From JASBRS01 sp964496495 (GTDB lineage: Bacteria; Deinococcota; Deinococci; Deinococcales; Trueperaceae): 64,000 nt of DNA. This document shows, one piece after another, positions 24,280 to 32,296 of the stretch. Both the position numbers and the translations under genes were made by a program. The stretch's first letter is position 1, and each line of letters begins with the position of its first letter. The stretch lies in the NCBI GenBank assembly GCA_964496495.1, contig CAZBZU010000005.1, forward strand, positions 1-64,000, written 5' to 3'. Under the pieces are notes generated by a model. The model had not been told where the DNA came from, did no database searches, and saw only the letters and a program-made list of their open reading frames with translations.

Positions 24280-25545
24280 ATGGCCGAAGTGGGACGCATC
24301 GAGCGAAACGAGCAGGCACGAGGCGATACGGACGAGGACAAGGGAGTCGATCGTCCGGATCGGCGAAGGTCGCCGGAAGAGCAGGAGAAGGAAGCCGAGC
24401 TTCGACTGGAGGAGATCCACCAGTACCTCACCGACCGCTACGCACGCCGCGAGGTCGTGGCCCGTACGGAAACGCGGAGCGGACAGATGCTCGATTGGGT
24501 TCCCATCGAGTCGCAACTGAAGGGCCGCAAGCTGGCCGACCCGCCCGACGAGGACCGCCCGTTCGAATGCCACGAGGGTGAGTGGCAAGCGTCGCCGGTC
24601 CCGTTCGAGCTCGACGCGGACAAGGCCGAGCGGGGTCCGGCAGGCACGGTTCCGCTGGTTCGCAAGGACATCGATCTGCTGCGCCCCGTGGTGGGCCTGA
24701 ACGACTGGCTCGCCAAGGGACCCGCGGCTCGGCGGGCCAGCCCGCCGGACAGCCCGCGGGAGTTCGAGGCGCCGGGAAGCGGCGCCACCCACAAGTACGC
24801 GTTCACTTCGCAGAGCGTCACGGCGTACGGCACCGAGGGTGAGATCAACGCCTGGGATCCCTACACCGAGTGGTCGAACGAGTTCTCGCTCGGGCAGCTG
24901 GCGCTGTCGCGCGGCGGGGGCAGCTCCATGCAGACCCTGGAGGTGGGGCATCAGGAGTACCGCGACCTCTATGGTGACTGGGTGCCGCACCTTTTCGTCT
25001 TCTATACGACCAACGGCTACACGCACAGCGGCAACAACAAGGGTGGCTACAACCAGGACGTCGACGGCTGGGTGCAGTACTCGAGCAGCATCTACCCCGA
25101 GGCAAAGTCCTCGCCGCTCAGCCAGTTCGGAGGCATCCAGTACGTGATGCGGTTGAAGGTGCAGCTGTGGCAGGGCAACTGGTGGGTGCGGGTGAACGGC
25201 CGCTGGATCGGCTACTACCCGGCATCGCTCTACAGCTCGACGGGGCTGAGGTCCCGGGCGAGCCAGGTGGCGTGGTACGGCGAGATCACCGACTCCTCGC
25301 ATGCCGGCACGTCGAGCACCGACATGGGAAACGGGCACTGGCCCTATGAGGGGTGGCAGCACTGCGCGTTCATGAGCAACCTGCGCTACCAGTCCTCGTC
25401 GGCGGGGGGCACGAGCAAGTACCAGGGGACGGCCTGGGCGTCGCACCCGCACTGCTACGGCGTCGAGGAGCACTTCTCGAACACGGGCGGCTGGGGATCG
25501 TACTTCTGGTGGGGCGGTAGCGGGAAGAACTCACAGTGCCCCTAG
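24280..25545 (+). CDS. Neprosin-like (DUF239) domain protein
   Basis: 421 residues. An N-terminal part carries SGQMLDWVPIESQ, the conserved start of bacterial neprosin-family proteins. The C-terminal domain (about 165-421) has TLEVGHQEYRDLYGD, HLFVFYTTNGY, QGNWWVRVNGRWIGYYPASL, AWYGEITDS and TDMGNGHWPYEGW. In plant neprosin two glutamates are catalytic; equivalents here are probably in TLEVGHQ (about 221) and YGEITD (about 335). The family includes prolyl endopeptidases. Unusually there is no signal peptide: the N-terminus is charged (EVGRIERNEQARGDTDEDKG). GAGAGGA precedes the ATG. A small frame overlaps its stop. Confidence 0.85.
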   Translation: MAEVGRIERNEQARGDTDEDKGVDRPDRRRSPEEQEKEAELRLEEIHQYLTDRYARREVVARTETRSGQMLDWVPIESQLKGRKLADPPDEDRPFECHEGEWQASPVPFELDADKAERGPAGTVPLVRKDIDLLRPVVGLNDWLAKGPAARRASPPDSPREFEAPGSGATHKYAFTSQSVTAYGTEGEINAWDPYTEWSNEFSLGQLALSRGGGSSMQTLEVGHQEYRDLYGDWVPHLFVFYTTNGYTHSGNNKGGYNQDVDGWVQYSSSIYPEAKSSPLSQFGGIQYVMRLKVQLWQGNWWVRVNGRWIGYYPASLYSSTGLRSRASQVAWYGEITDSSHAGTSSTDMGNGHWPYEGWQHCAFMSNLRYQSSSAGGTSKYQGTAWASHPHCYGVEEHFSNTGGWGSYFWWGGSGKNSQCP

Positions 25546-25811
25546 ATCCGCCTAGGGACGGGCCGGACGTCATCCCGAGCCCGCTCGACCCGGATGTCGA
25601 GTGCGTGCGGATCGGGTCGCAGGCGCACGGAGAGGGCGACGCGCAGCCACCGCCAGGCGGCGCGCCGGAGGCGACGGCGGAGGAGCTCGAGTCCCCCTGT
25701 CCGGAGGGGTACGTGCCGCGCCGGCGGCGCCGGCCCCCGTATGACCTCGATGGCAAGGTCGTGCGTCCAGGCGGTTCCGAGGAGGGCGACAGAGACGACA
25801 GTGACGGCTGA
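25536..25811 (+). CDS. Small protein coupled to the neprosin-like gene
   Basis: 91 residues from a GTG that overlaps the neprosin-like stop by 10 bp, with GGGAAGA upstream. It is rich in proline and acidic residues, then has a compact motif CPEGYVPRRRRRPPYDLDGK near the C-terminus. No signal peptide or membrane helix. I do not recognise a family, though the CPxGYVPRRR pattern looks like a defined short motif. The overlap suggests coupling and perhaps a dedicated partner of the neprosin-like protein. Confidence 0.5.
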   Translation: MPLDPPRDGPDVIPSPLDPDVECVRIGSQAHGEGDAQPPPGGAPEATAEELESPCPEGYVPRRRRRPPYDLDGKVVRPGGSEEGDRDDSDG

Positions 25812-25919
25812 GCCGGAGCCCGCAGGACATCCGCCACTTCCTTTGCGCGCTGGCGCCGCCTATGTAGTTGGCTAGGCGCGTCGCTCGCTCACGAGCCGTC
25901 GCGCGTGGAGGAGGGTGTC

Positions 25920-26384
25920 ATGTCGAGCGCAACGCGAGCCAGGCTCCCGGCGGGTCCGGTGGTGTTGACGTCTCTCGTCGCCCTGCAGGCCGTCAGCGGG
26001 CTCGGCGGCGGGGCGGTTCTGGTGCTGGACCCGTCCGGCGGCCTCATGGGGATGCCGCTCACGGTGCTTCGGCGCGGCCCCTTCGTGGACTTCCTGGTGC
26101 CGGGCGTGATCCTCCTGCTGGTGTTGGGCGTGCTCCCCGCCGCCATCGCGGTGGCGTTGTGGCGGCGTCCGCGCGTGGAGGCGCTGTGGCGGCTCGAGCG
26201 CGCCTTCGGCGAGCACTGGTCGTGGGTCGGCGCGGGTGTGGTGGGCGTCGGCTTGCTGCTGTGGCTGGCGGTGGAGCTGTGGCTGGTCGGCCCGTCGTCA
26301 CTGCTGGTGATGTACGCCCTGGTGGCGCTGGCGATCATCGCCTTCGCGCTGATGCCGAGCACGAGACGGTTCTATCGAGCGTGA
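25920..26384 (+). CDS. Four-helix integral membrane protein
   Basis: 154 residues with four hydrophobic segments: VVLTSLVALQAVSGLGGGAV, FVDFLVPGVILLLVLGVLPA, SWVGAGVVGVGLLLWLAVEL and LLVMYALVALAIIAFALM. The linker between the first two (GGLMGMPLTVLRRGPF) and the WRLERAFGEHW segment match a family of uncharacterised bacterial membrane proteins. ATG 25920 is preferred over GTG 25905 because GGAGG lies 8 nt before it. No operon partner; function unknown. Confidence 0.7.
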   Translation: MSSATRARLPAGPVVLTSLVALQAVSGLGGGAVLVLDPSGGLMGMPLTVLRRGPFVDFLVPGVILLLVLGVLPAAIAVALWRRPRVEALWRLERAFGEHWSWVGAGVVGVGLLLWLAVELWLVGPSSLLVMYALVALAIIAFALMPSTRRFYRA

Positions 26385-26439
26385 CCAACCCGCCTCGTTG
26401 CCCGGCGGAAGGCCCGCCGGCCCCTCGCAGCCGGCCGCC

Positions 26440-26646
26440 TCAACGAAGCCGGGTGAGCGCCATGCCGATGAACCCCGCACCCATGCCGATCAGCCAGCCG
26501 GCCTGCTGCGCCCCCACCAGGTAGCCCACGCCCCAACCGACGAACATGCAGCCGACGAACACCAACCCGCCGGCGCCCCACCTGTCCCGCTGACTGCGGC
26601 GTGCGCCCGCGGGTGCTCCGCTGTCACCGTGCTCTTGCTCGTCCAT
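26440..26646 (-). CDS. Small two-helix membrane protein
   Basis: 68 residues. A charged 27-residue N-terminus (MDEQEHGDSGAPAGARRSQR) precedes two short glycine-rich helices, GGLVFVGCMFVGWGVGYLVG and GWLIGMGAGFIGMALTRL. The glycine pattern recalls AtpI/AtpZ-like small membrane proteins, but no ATP synthase genes are nearby, so this is only a resemblance. GGAGGGA lies about 10 nt before the ATG. Confidence 0.6.
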   Translation of the reverse strand: MDEQEHGDSGAPAGARRSQRDRWGAGGLVFVGCMFVGWGVGYLVGAQQAGWLIGMGAGFIGMALTRLR

Positions 26647-26846
26647 GCGCTCGAGTCTCCCTCCGGGTGGCACCTGTGCGGGCCCAGCATATACCGCGAC
26701 GCGCTGGGCCACGGGCACGAGCCAGGCGAACGGCGAACGCTCGCTGCGCCCCTGACGGCACCCGGCCGAGGCTAGACCGCCGCGACCGGCGGGCGACCGC
26801 TGCGGGCGCCGCCGCGGAGGGACTGCCTCGCGTATCGCGGCGAGGG

Positions 26847-28193
26847 CTAGAACGCCAACGCGGTGGAGAGGATGCCGAAAGCGGTGGCGACGACGAGCAC
26901 GGCGCCGACCGCGACGGCGGAGCGGCCGCGGAGGCGGTGCTCGCGCGGCAGCGCGCGGCGGGCGAGCAGGAAGAGGAAGCCGAGCACGATGGGGAGGAGC
27001 AAGGCGTTCATGATCTGCACGCCGACGCTGAGGCCGACGAGGTTCATCCCGGACAATACGAGGGCGCCGCTGCCGGCGATGGCCGCGAGGTAGATGCCGT
27101 AGAACCAGGGCGCCTTGCGGGCGGGTTGCGCCAGCGAGTGCCGGTAGCCGGCGACCTCACCGAGCCCCCATGCGAGCGCCAGAGACACCACCAGGGCAGC
27201 CACCAGTGAGGCGCCCAGCATGCCGAGCGCGAACAGCGCGGCGCCGTTCGTCTGGCCGAGGGCGGGGGTGAGGGCGTGCGCGATCTGGGTGACGTCATTC
27301 AGCGGCGCGGGGCCGCCGGTGCCGCTCAGAACGCTCGCCGTGCTCACCAGGACGGCGGCCATGATGACCTGCGTGATGACGGCTCCGATGGCGGTATCGA
27401 GCCTGGCAGCGGGCAGGTCGCGGGCGGTGAGGCCCTTCTCGACGACGGCCGACTGCTGGTAGAAGATCATCCACGGCATGATGACGGCCCCGATGTTGGC
27501 GGCGATCAGGTAGAGGTAGCCTCCGTCCCGCCAGGGCAGGCTTGCCATGGCGGTGGCGAGCTGGGCCGCGCTCGGGTGCGCGTGCCACGCCACCACGATG
27601 TACAGCAGCTCGAGGCTGCCGATGATGGCGGCGGCGATCTCGACCTTGCGGTAGGTGCCGCTCCAGGCGATGAGTGCCAGGCCCAGGACGGCGGTTCCCA
27701 CCGAGAGCGCCGGTGGAACGCCGAAGATGCTGCCCGCGCCGGCGATCCCGACGAACTCGGTGGTGAGCGCGCCGATGCCCGCCACGGCGAGAGTGCCCAC
27801 CGAGAGCCAGGCCCAGCGCTTGCCGAAGTGCTCGCGGATGAGCTCGCCGTGCCCGCGGCCCGTGATCGCTCCGAGGCGCACGGTCAGCTCCTGCACCACG
27901 AACAGCACGGGGATCAGGGCGGCCTGGAGCCACAGCAGGTCGTAGCCCCAGGTTGCTCCGCTCTGGGCCGCGGTGATGATGCTGCCGGCATCGGTGTCGG
28001 CGAGCATCACCACCAGGCCCGGGCCCATCACGGCAGCGAACGTGGCCGCCCGCCTGGTCAGGCGTCCGGTGCGCCTGGGGGGCCTCGTCGCATCGCTCGA
28101 CCTGCAAGGGCTGGCTCCCTGGTCGAGCGGCGCCGCGCTCCCGTCAGCGAATCCTGACTGTGGCGCTTGGGATTCCACACCGCAGGGGACCAC
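26847..28193 (-). CDS. NRAMP-related metal transporter with divergent metal site
   Basis: About 448 residues from GTG 28193; the first 40 are non-conserved and the true start may be internal. Eleven hydrophobic segments. Helix 1 has GPGLVVMLADTDAGSIITA, where canonical NRAMPs have DPGN, and helix 6 has IMPWMIFYQQSAVVEKGL, where they have MPH. Both metal-binding signatures are therefore replaced, as in the NRAMP-related branch that includes magnesium or aluminium transporters. Substrate unproven. It is encoded upstream of nothing obvious and ends about 200 bp from a divergent small membrane protein. Confidence 0.8.
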   Translation of the reverse strand: MVPCGVESQAPQSGFADGSAAPLDQGASPCRSSDATRPPRRTGRLTRRAATFAAVMGPGLVVMLADTDAGSIITAAQSGATWGYDLLWLQAALIPVLFVVQELTVRLGAITGRGHGELIREHFGKRWAWLSVGTLAVAGIGALTTEFVGIAGAGSIFGVPPALSVGTAVLGLALIAWSGTYRKVEIAAAIIGSLELLYIVVAWHAHPSAAQLATAMASLPWRDGGYLYLIAANIGAVIMPWMIFYQQSAVVEKGLTARDLPAARLDTAIGAVITQVIMAAVLVSTASVLSGTGGPAPLNDVTQIAHALTPALGQTNGAALFALGMLGASLVAALVVSLALAWGLGEVAGYRHSLAQPARKAPWFYGIYLAAIAGSGALVLSGMNLVGLSVGVQIMNALLLPIVLGFLFLLARRALPREHRLRGRSAVAVGAVLVVATAFGILSTALAF

Positions 28194-28299
28194 GAATGCG
28201 TCACCCAGGCAAAGGGACCGATGTCCCGCGGCGCGTCAGCGGCGGCTGCGATGGCGGGTCGAGCGGGGTGGCGGGCTCGTGGCGCGCGGCGAGGACGAT

Positions 28300-28331
28300 G
28301 GGCGGCCCGACGCTTCGGCGTCGGGCCGCCC
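28300..28331 (-). terminator. Hairpin with TTCG tetraloop after the cupredoxin gene
   Basis: A perfect 14-bp stem (GGGCGGCCCGACGC and its complement) closes a TTCG loop, 27 nt after the cupredoxin stop. This is the strongest terminator-like hairpin in the window although no T-run follows. Confidence 0.75.
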
Positions 28332-28357
28332 AGGCCTGCGTGGTGGTTGGGAGCGCG

Positions 28358-28700
28358 CTACTCGACGATGATCTTGCCGTACATGCCCTTCTGGGCGTGG
28401 CCGGGAACCTGGCAGAGGTAGTAGTAGGTGCCGGGGGTGGTGGCGCGGAAGTGGGCGGTGCCGGCGACGTAGCTGGCGTTCTGGAGGGAGTCGCTGGAGC
28501 GGGGGGCGAGCGGGGGGATGCCCCCGGTGGCGGCCATCATCGTGCCCATGTAGGGGTAGGGCGGCGGGAGGCGCGTGATGATGAGCCCGTGGGCCATGCC
28601 GTTGCCGTAGTCCATGTTGACGAGGTTGAGGGTGATGGTGGCGCCGCGAGGGATGCGGATGGTGGGGCCTCCTTCCCTGGCATCACGGGTTCAGGCTACG
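28358..28700 (-). pseudogene. Sulfocyanin-like cupredoxin, 5'-disrupted
   Basis: The ATG at 28615 begins inside the domain: MDYGNGMAHGLIIT carries the first copper histidine, and YYYLCQVPGHAQKGMYG the cysteine, second histidine and methionine ligands, as in sulfocyanin. But the same frame before that ATG still encodes conserved strand REGGPTIRIPRGATITLNLV, with no start codon and a stop at about 28695. Removing one base there would extend the frame into SLNPDAREGG. Export signal and first strands are missing. So the gene has lost or shifted its 5' end. If translated from 28615 (85 residues) the fold would be incomplete. Confidence 0.6.
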
Positions 28701-28835
28701 CAGCTTCTGTTCAGCTTGGATAGAGCCCGCGGTGGCGCGCTCGAAGCGCGAGAGGGAGCGTCGACGGGCCGGTTGGGCTCGCTGCCGCTGGCGTCAGTAG
28801 TGGTGATGGGGACCGGGTCAGGCATCGCTCCAAGG

Positions 28836-28870
28836 GGCGTCGGCGGCCCGCTGCCCGAGCCGCCGACGCC
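28836..28870 (-). terminator. 12-bp perfect hairpin
   Basis: GGCGTCGGCGGC and its exact complement enclose an 11-nt loop. It lies 23 nt beyond the stop of the minus-strand gene remnant ending at 28893, as a terminator would. Confidence 0.5.
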
Positions 28871-28892
28871 TGAGGAGAGAGGAGTGTGACTG

Positions 28893-29042
28893 TCAGCGAG
28901 TGACGATGATCAGGCCGTGCAAGACGTACGGGTAGCTGCCGTAGGCCTTGAGCGGCACCATCGGCGGCGGTGAGCGGTAGCTGCTGACAACCGCGTCGGT
29001 GGGCGCTCCAACCGGCGGGAAACGCTGACGCCACGCAAGGAC
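28893..29042 (-). pseudogene. Possible 3' remnant of an unidentified gene
   Basis: A frame open from the LP3 terminator to a stop at 28893 ends in YRSPPPMVPLKAYGSYPYVL followed by HGLIIVTR. A good hairpin follows the stop. I cannot name the family; the HGLII element resembles the cupredoxin next door, which could be chance or a degenerate copy. There is no start codon with a ribosome binding site. Confidence 0.3.
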
Positions 29043-29073
29043 GGTGGCCGGACCGACGCTCGGTCCGGCCACC
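29043..29073 (-). terminator. Terminator hairpin of LP3
   Basis: GGTGGCCGGACCG pairs perfectly with its complement over 13 bp around the loop ACGCT, 20 nt after the LP3 stop codon. No T-run. Confidence 0.7.
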
Positions 29074-29092
29074 GGTCGGGTCGCGCTGGACC

Positions 29093-30289
29093 TCAGTGCG
29101 ACAGCGGCAGGTTGTACGGCTGCGGGTCGAACGCCGGCATCTGAGCCGCCGCGGAGAAGCCGGAGATGGTTGCCACGGCGGTGGGCGTCAACGATCCGGT
29201 GCCGGCGATGTCGGCCGCGGCGTACTCGTCGGCGGTCGTGCCCTGGTGCGTCACCCACAGGTTGCCGTCGACGTCGAAGGTGACCCCGACGTTGTTGGTC
29301 GTTCCGGTGGTGATGGTGGCTGCCGGGCTGGGGTTGGCGGTGAGGCTGGCGGCCGCATAGCGCAGCACCGTGCCGGAGTTCTGGCTGCCCACCCACAGGT
29401 TGCCGTCGGCGTCGAACGCCAGACCCTCGGGAGTGTTCAGGCCGCTGGTGATGGTGGCCCCCACGGTGGGGGTCGACGCCAACGACGCCGCGGTGTACTC
29501 GGAGATCGTGCTATTGCCCCAGTTCACGAGCCACAGGTTGCCGCTGGCATCGAAGGCCAGGCTCTCCGGCCCATTGAGGCCGCTGATGGTCCGGATGGCG
29601 CTGGGGCTGCTGGTCAGCGAGGCTGCAGGGTACTCGCTGGCCGTGTTGCCGTTGTGGTCCGTCACCCACAGGTTGCCGCTGGCGTCGAACGCCAGACCCA
29701 CCGGGGTGCCGCCGGTGGTGATCGTGGCTGCCGGGCTGGGGTTGCTGGTCAGCGAGGCCGCCGCGTACTCGGTGATGGTGCCGGCATTCTCGTTCGCCAC
29801 CCACAGGTTGCCGCTGGCATCGAAGGCCACCACGCGATCGTTGCTGAGGCTGCTGGTGATGGTGGCCGTGGGCGTGGAGGTAGCTCCCAGCGTGGCCGCA
29901 GCGAACATGTCTACTGCGTTGTTGGTGGAGTCGGGCACCCACAGGTCGCCCTTCTGTACGGCGTAGCTGACGGCGTCGGTGACGGTCGCATTGGCGACCA
30001 CCGTCACGGTGGTGCTGGTCGCGGTGCCGTTGAAGGCGTTGCGCCGAAGGGTGACGGCTTGCGGGGTGACGGTGTAGCTGCCGGGCGCCAGCCCGGACAG
30101 CGTGGTGGTGGTGGTCACCGTTTGCGAGTAGCTTCCCATGGTGACCGTGACGGCGGCATCCACGCCGCTCGGCAGGCCACTCACCGTCACCGTCAAGCCG
30201 CCCGTGGAAGGCGACGAGGAGCACGCGGCCAGCACCGCCACCAGGGTGAATACGAGGACCGACAGCACGACCACACGAACGCGAGCCAT
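29093..30289 (-). CDS. NHL-like repeat lipoprotein LP3
   Basis: 398 residues. Lipobox VAVLAACSSS, then the short beta domain GGLTVTVSGLPSGVDAAVTV and seven blades with AFDASGNLWVANENAG, AFDASGNLWVTDHNGN, AFDADGNLWVGSQNSG and similar. It differs from the other three copies by a shorter beta domain, more uniform blades of about 43 residues and a C-terminus ending YNLPLSH instead of LPIQxP. GAGAGGTGG precedes the ATG. A perfect hairpin ends the unit. Likely envelope lipoprotein of unknown ligand. Confidence 0.85.
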   Translation of the reverse strand: MARVRVVVLSVLVFTLVAVLAACSSSPSTGGLTVTVSGLPSGVDAAVTVTMGSYSQTVTTTTTLSGLAPGSYTVTPQAVTLRRNAFNGTATSTTVTVVANATVTDAVSYAVQKGDLWVPDSTNNAVDMFAAATLGATSTPTATITSSLSNDRVVAFDASGNLWVANENAGTITEYAAASLTSNPSPAATITTGGTPVGLAFDASGNLWVTDHNGNTASEYPAASLTSSPSAIRTISGLNGPESLAFDASGNLWLVNWGNSTISEYTAASLASTPTVGATITSGLNTPEGLAFDADGNLWVGSQNSGTVLRYAAASLTANPSPAATITTGTTNNVGVTFDVDGNLWVTHQGTTADEYAAADIAGTGSLTPTAVATISGFSAAAQMPAFDPQPYNLPLSH

Positions 30290-30313
30290 TGGGACCACCT
30301 CTCATGTTTCTCC

Positions 30314-30329
30314 GCTGGTTCTCACCATA
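30314..30329 (-). promoter_or_regulatory. Upstream element shared by LP3 and LP4
   Basis: On the minus strand TATGGTG-N4-CCAGC lies 25 nt before the LP3 start. The same element with N3 occurs before LP4 (32240-32254). TATGGT could be the -10 hexamer; a -35 is not obvious. The sharing suggests co-regulation or recent duplication including the promoter. Confidence 0.4.
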
Positions 30330-30374
30330 CCTCATGGCGAGGTCTGTCTGCGGATCCGGTGTAGCGTGTGGGGC

Positions 30375-31007
30375 ATGGCGCCGCGCATCCTGCTGGTCGA
30401 GGATGACGCCGATACTGCGCGGGTGGTACGTGCCTACCTCGAGCGCGACGGCCTCGAGGTGGAGGTGGCGGCCGACGGGCTCGTTGGGCTCGACGCCGCC
30501 TACGGCGAGCCCTCCGACCTGGTCGTTCTCGACTGGATGCTGCCCGGTCTGGACGGACTCTCGTTCCTGCGCGCGTTGCGGCGCGGGAAGTCGATTCCGG
30601 TCATCATGCTCACGGCTCGCTCGGAGGACGGGGATCGGATCGCGGGTTTCGAGGCCGGGGCCGACGACTACGTGATCAAACCGTTCAGCCCGCGGGAGCT
30701 CGCCGCACGTGTTCGTGCCGTGTTGCGGCGGGCGTCGGCGTCGGCGTCCCTGGCACACGGGGAGATCATCAAGATCGCGGGGCTGCACCTCGATGGCGAC
30801 AGGCGCGCGGTCCATGACGCCGGCAGGCAGCGGCGGGCGGGGCCGCCGGCGCCGCCCCTGCCCGACAGGCGTTGGGCGCCCGCGGCCGGTGCGCGGGCGC
30901 CCAACGACGGGCCTCGATCGGGACCGGCTAGGGGGTCTGGATCGGCAGGTTCGAGGCAGGAGGATCGAACGCGATCAAGGGGTAGTCGGTGTTTCCGGCC
31001 GCGGTGA
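30375..31007 (+). pseudogene. OmpR-type response regulator lacking its DNA-binding domain
   Basis: Residues 1-120 form a complete receiver: acidic pocket LLVEDDAD, phosphoacceptor in DLVVLDWMLPGLDG, threonine in MLTARSED and lysine in YVIKPFSPREL. The linker then gives IAGLHLDGDRRAVHDAG, the first strands of a winged helix, and similarity stops at about 30830. The rest of the frame runs through the LP4 terminator and antisense through the end of LP4. No sensor kinase gene is adjacent. A receiver could be made, but without a DNA-binding output. Confidence 0.65.
30871..30905 (-). terminator. Terminator hairpin of LP4
   Basis: A perfect 14-bp stem GTTGGGCGCCCGCG with its complement around a 7-nt loop, 22 nt after the LP4 stop. 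It lies inside the frame of the truncated response regulator, which shows that the latter is not a normal gene end. Confidence 0.75.
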
Positions 31008-32214
31008 TGGTGACTTCGGCCGCGGGCGTGCTGCTGCCCGTCAAGGCGCCGGGGTTCTTGAACTCCCGCAGGTCGGACGAGTTGTAGTCGGCGACCCAGA
31101 GGTTGCCGCTGGCATCGAAGGCCAGGCCGACGGGACCGCCTCCCAGCGACGAGCTGCCGATGGTCGCGGACGGCGTCGGGCTGCCGCTGGTAGCGATCTG
31201 GCTGGCGTCGAAGCGCACCACGTTGTTCGGCGTGTCGTTCGACACCCACATGTTGCCGTTGCTGTCGAAGGTGACGGTGTTCGGCTCGCTCAGGCCGGTG
31301 GTGCCGCTGAGGGTGACGGCCGGCGTCGGGTTGCCCGTGGCGGCGAGCTGCGACGGCGTGAACTTCACCACCGAATCGTTGTCGTAGTCGGCCACCCACA
31401 GGGCACCGGAGCCGTCGAAGGCGATCCCGCCGGGGCCGCTGAGGCTACCGCTGCCATTGTCGCTGATGGTGACGGTCGGCGTCGGGGACCCGGTGCTGGT
31501 GAGCTGGCTCGGCTCGAGCATGTAGAGCTGGTAGTTGCTGTAGTCCGAGATCCACAGATCCCCTGCAGAATCGAACGCCATGCCGTAGGGCTCTGAGGAG
31601 TAGGCCGTGGCGTCGATCGTGACCGACGGCGTCGCGCTCGAGCTGCCGAGGTCGGCCGCGTCGTAGCGGTAGACGTACCCGCCGTAGTCGCCCACCCACA
31701 GGTTGCCGGAGCCGTCGAACGCCACCACTTCCGCCTCGTTGGTCGAGGTGGCCAGGGTCACGTCCGGGCTGGCCGCACCGGAGGCCGCCAGGTTGCTGCT
31801 GGGCAGGCTCTGGGCCTCCAGCGAGCCGCCGTAGAGCGGGATCCACAGGTGCCCGGTGCCGGGCCGGACGGCGTAGCTGACGGTCGTCGTGGCGGTCGCG
31901 TTCGCCGCCACCGACGCCGATGAGGACGACGCGCTGCCGTCGTACAAGGTGGCGACGATGCCGTTGCCATTCGAGGCGGGCGTCACGGTCACCGTATAAG
32001 TGCCCGGTGCGAGGTTGCTCAACGTCGTGGTGGCGGAAACGGTGTGCGAGTAGCCGCCCGGACCGGCGACGCTCACGGCGGCACTCACGCCGCTCGGCAA
32101 GCCGCTCACCTTCACCTTGAGGCTTCCCGTCTGCGTTGCGGAGCTGCAGGCGGCCAACACCACCGTCAGCACCAACGTCAACACCGACGGTAGGACAATG
32201 CGAACTCGGCGCAT
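30928..32214 (-). CDS. NHL-like repeat lipoprotein LP4
   Basis: 428 residues and the closest relative of LP1: lipobox TVVLAACSSA, GSLKVKVSGLPSGVSAAVSV, GTGHLWIPLYGGSLEAQSLP (LP1 has GTGHVWVPMNGGSLEAESYP), six blades such as AFDGSGNLWVGDYGG, and the end SNLPIQTP. AAAGGGGG precedes the ATG, as in LP1. Its 3' end abuts a truncated response regulator. Function unknown; the family may be surface-exposed binding propellers. Confidence 0.85.
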   Translation of the reverse strand: MRRVRIVLPSVLTLVLTVVLAACSSATQTGSLKVKVSGLPSGVSAAVSVAGPGGYSHTVSATTTLSNLAPGTYTVTVTPASNGNGIVATLYDGSASSSSASVAANATATTTVSYAVRPGTGHLWIPLYGGSLEAQSLPSSNLAASGAASPDVTLATSTNEAEVVAFDGSGNLWVGDYGGYVYRYDAADLGSSSATPSVTIDATAYSSEPYGMAFDSAGDLWISDYSNYQLYMLEPSQLTSTGSPTPTVTISDNGSGSLSGPGGIAFDGSGALWVADYDNDSVVKFTPSQLAATGNPTPAVTLSGTTGLSEPNTVTFDSNGNMWVSNDTPNNVVRFDASQIATSGSPTPSATIGSSSLGGGPVGLAFDASGNLWVADYNSSDLREFKNPGALTGSSTPAAEVTITAAGNTDYPLIAFDPPASNLPIQTP

Positions 32215-32239
32215 ATGCGCCCCCTTTCCGATTACCTTT

Positions 32240-32254
32240 GCTGGACACACCATA
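32240..32254 (-). promoter_or_regulatory. LP4 copy of the shared LP3/LP4 upstream element
   Basis: TATGGTG-N3-CCAGC on the minus strand, 26 nt before the LP4 start, matching the element before LP3. Confidence 0.4.
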
Positions 32255-32296
32255 ACGTGGCGACGGGCCTCCCATCGCAGGCGATGCGAGCGGGCC

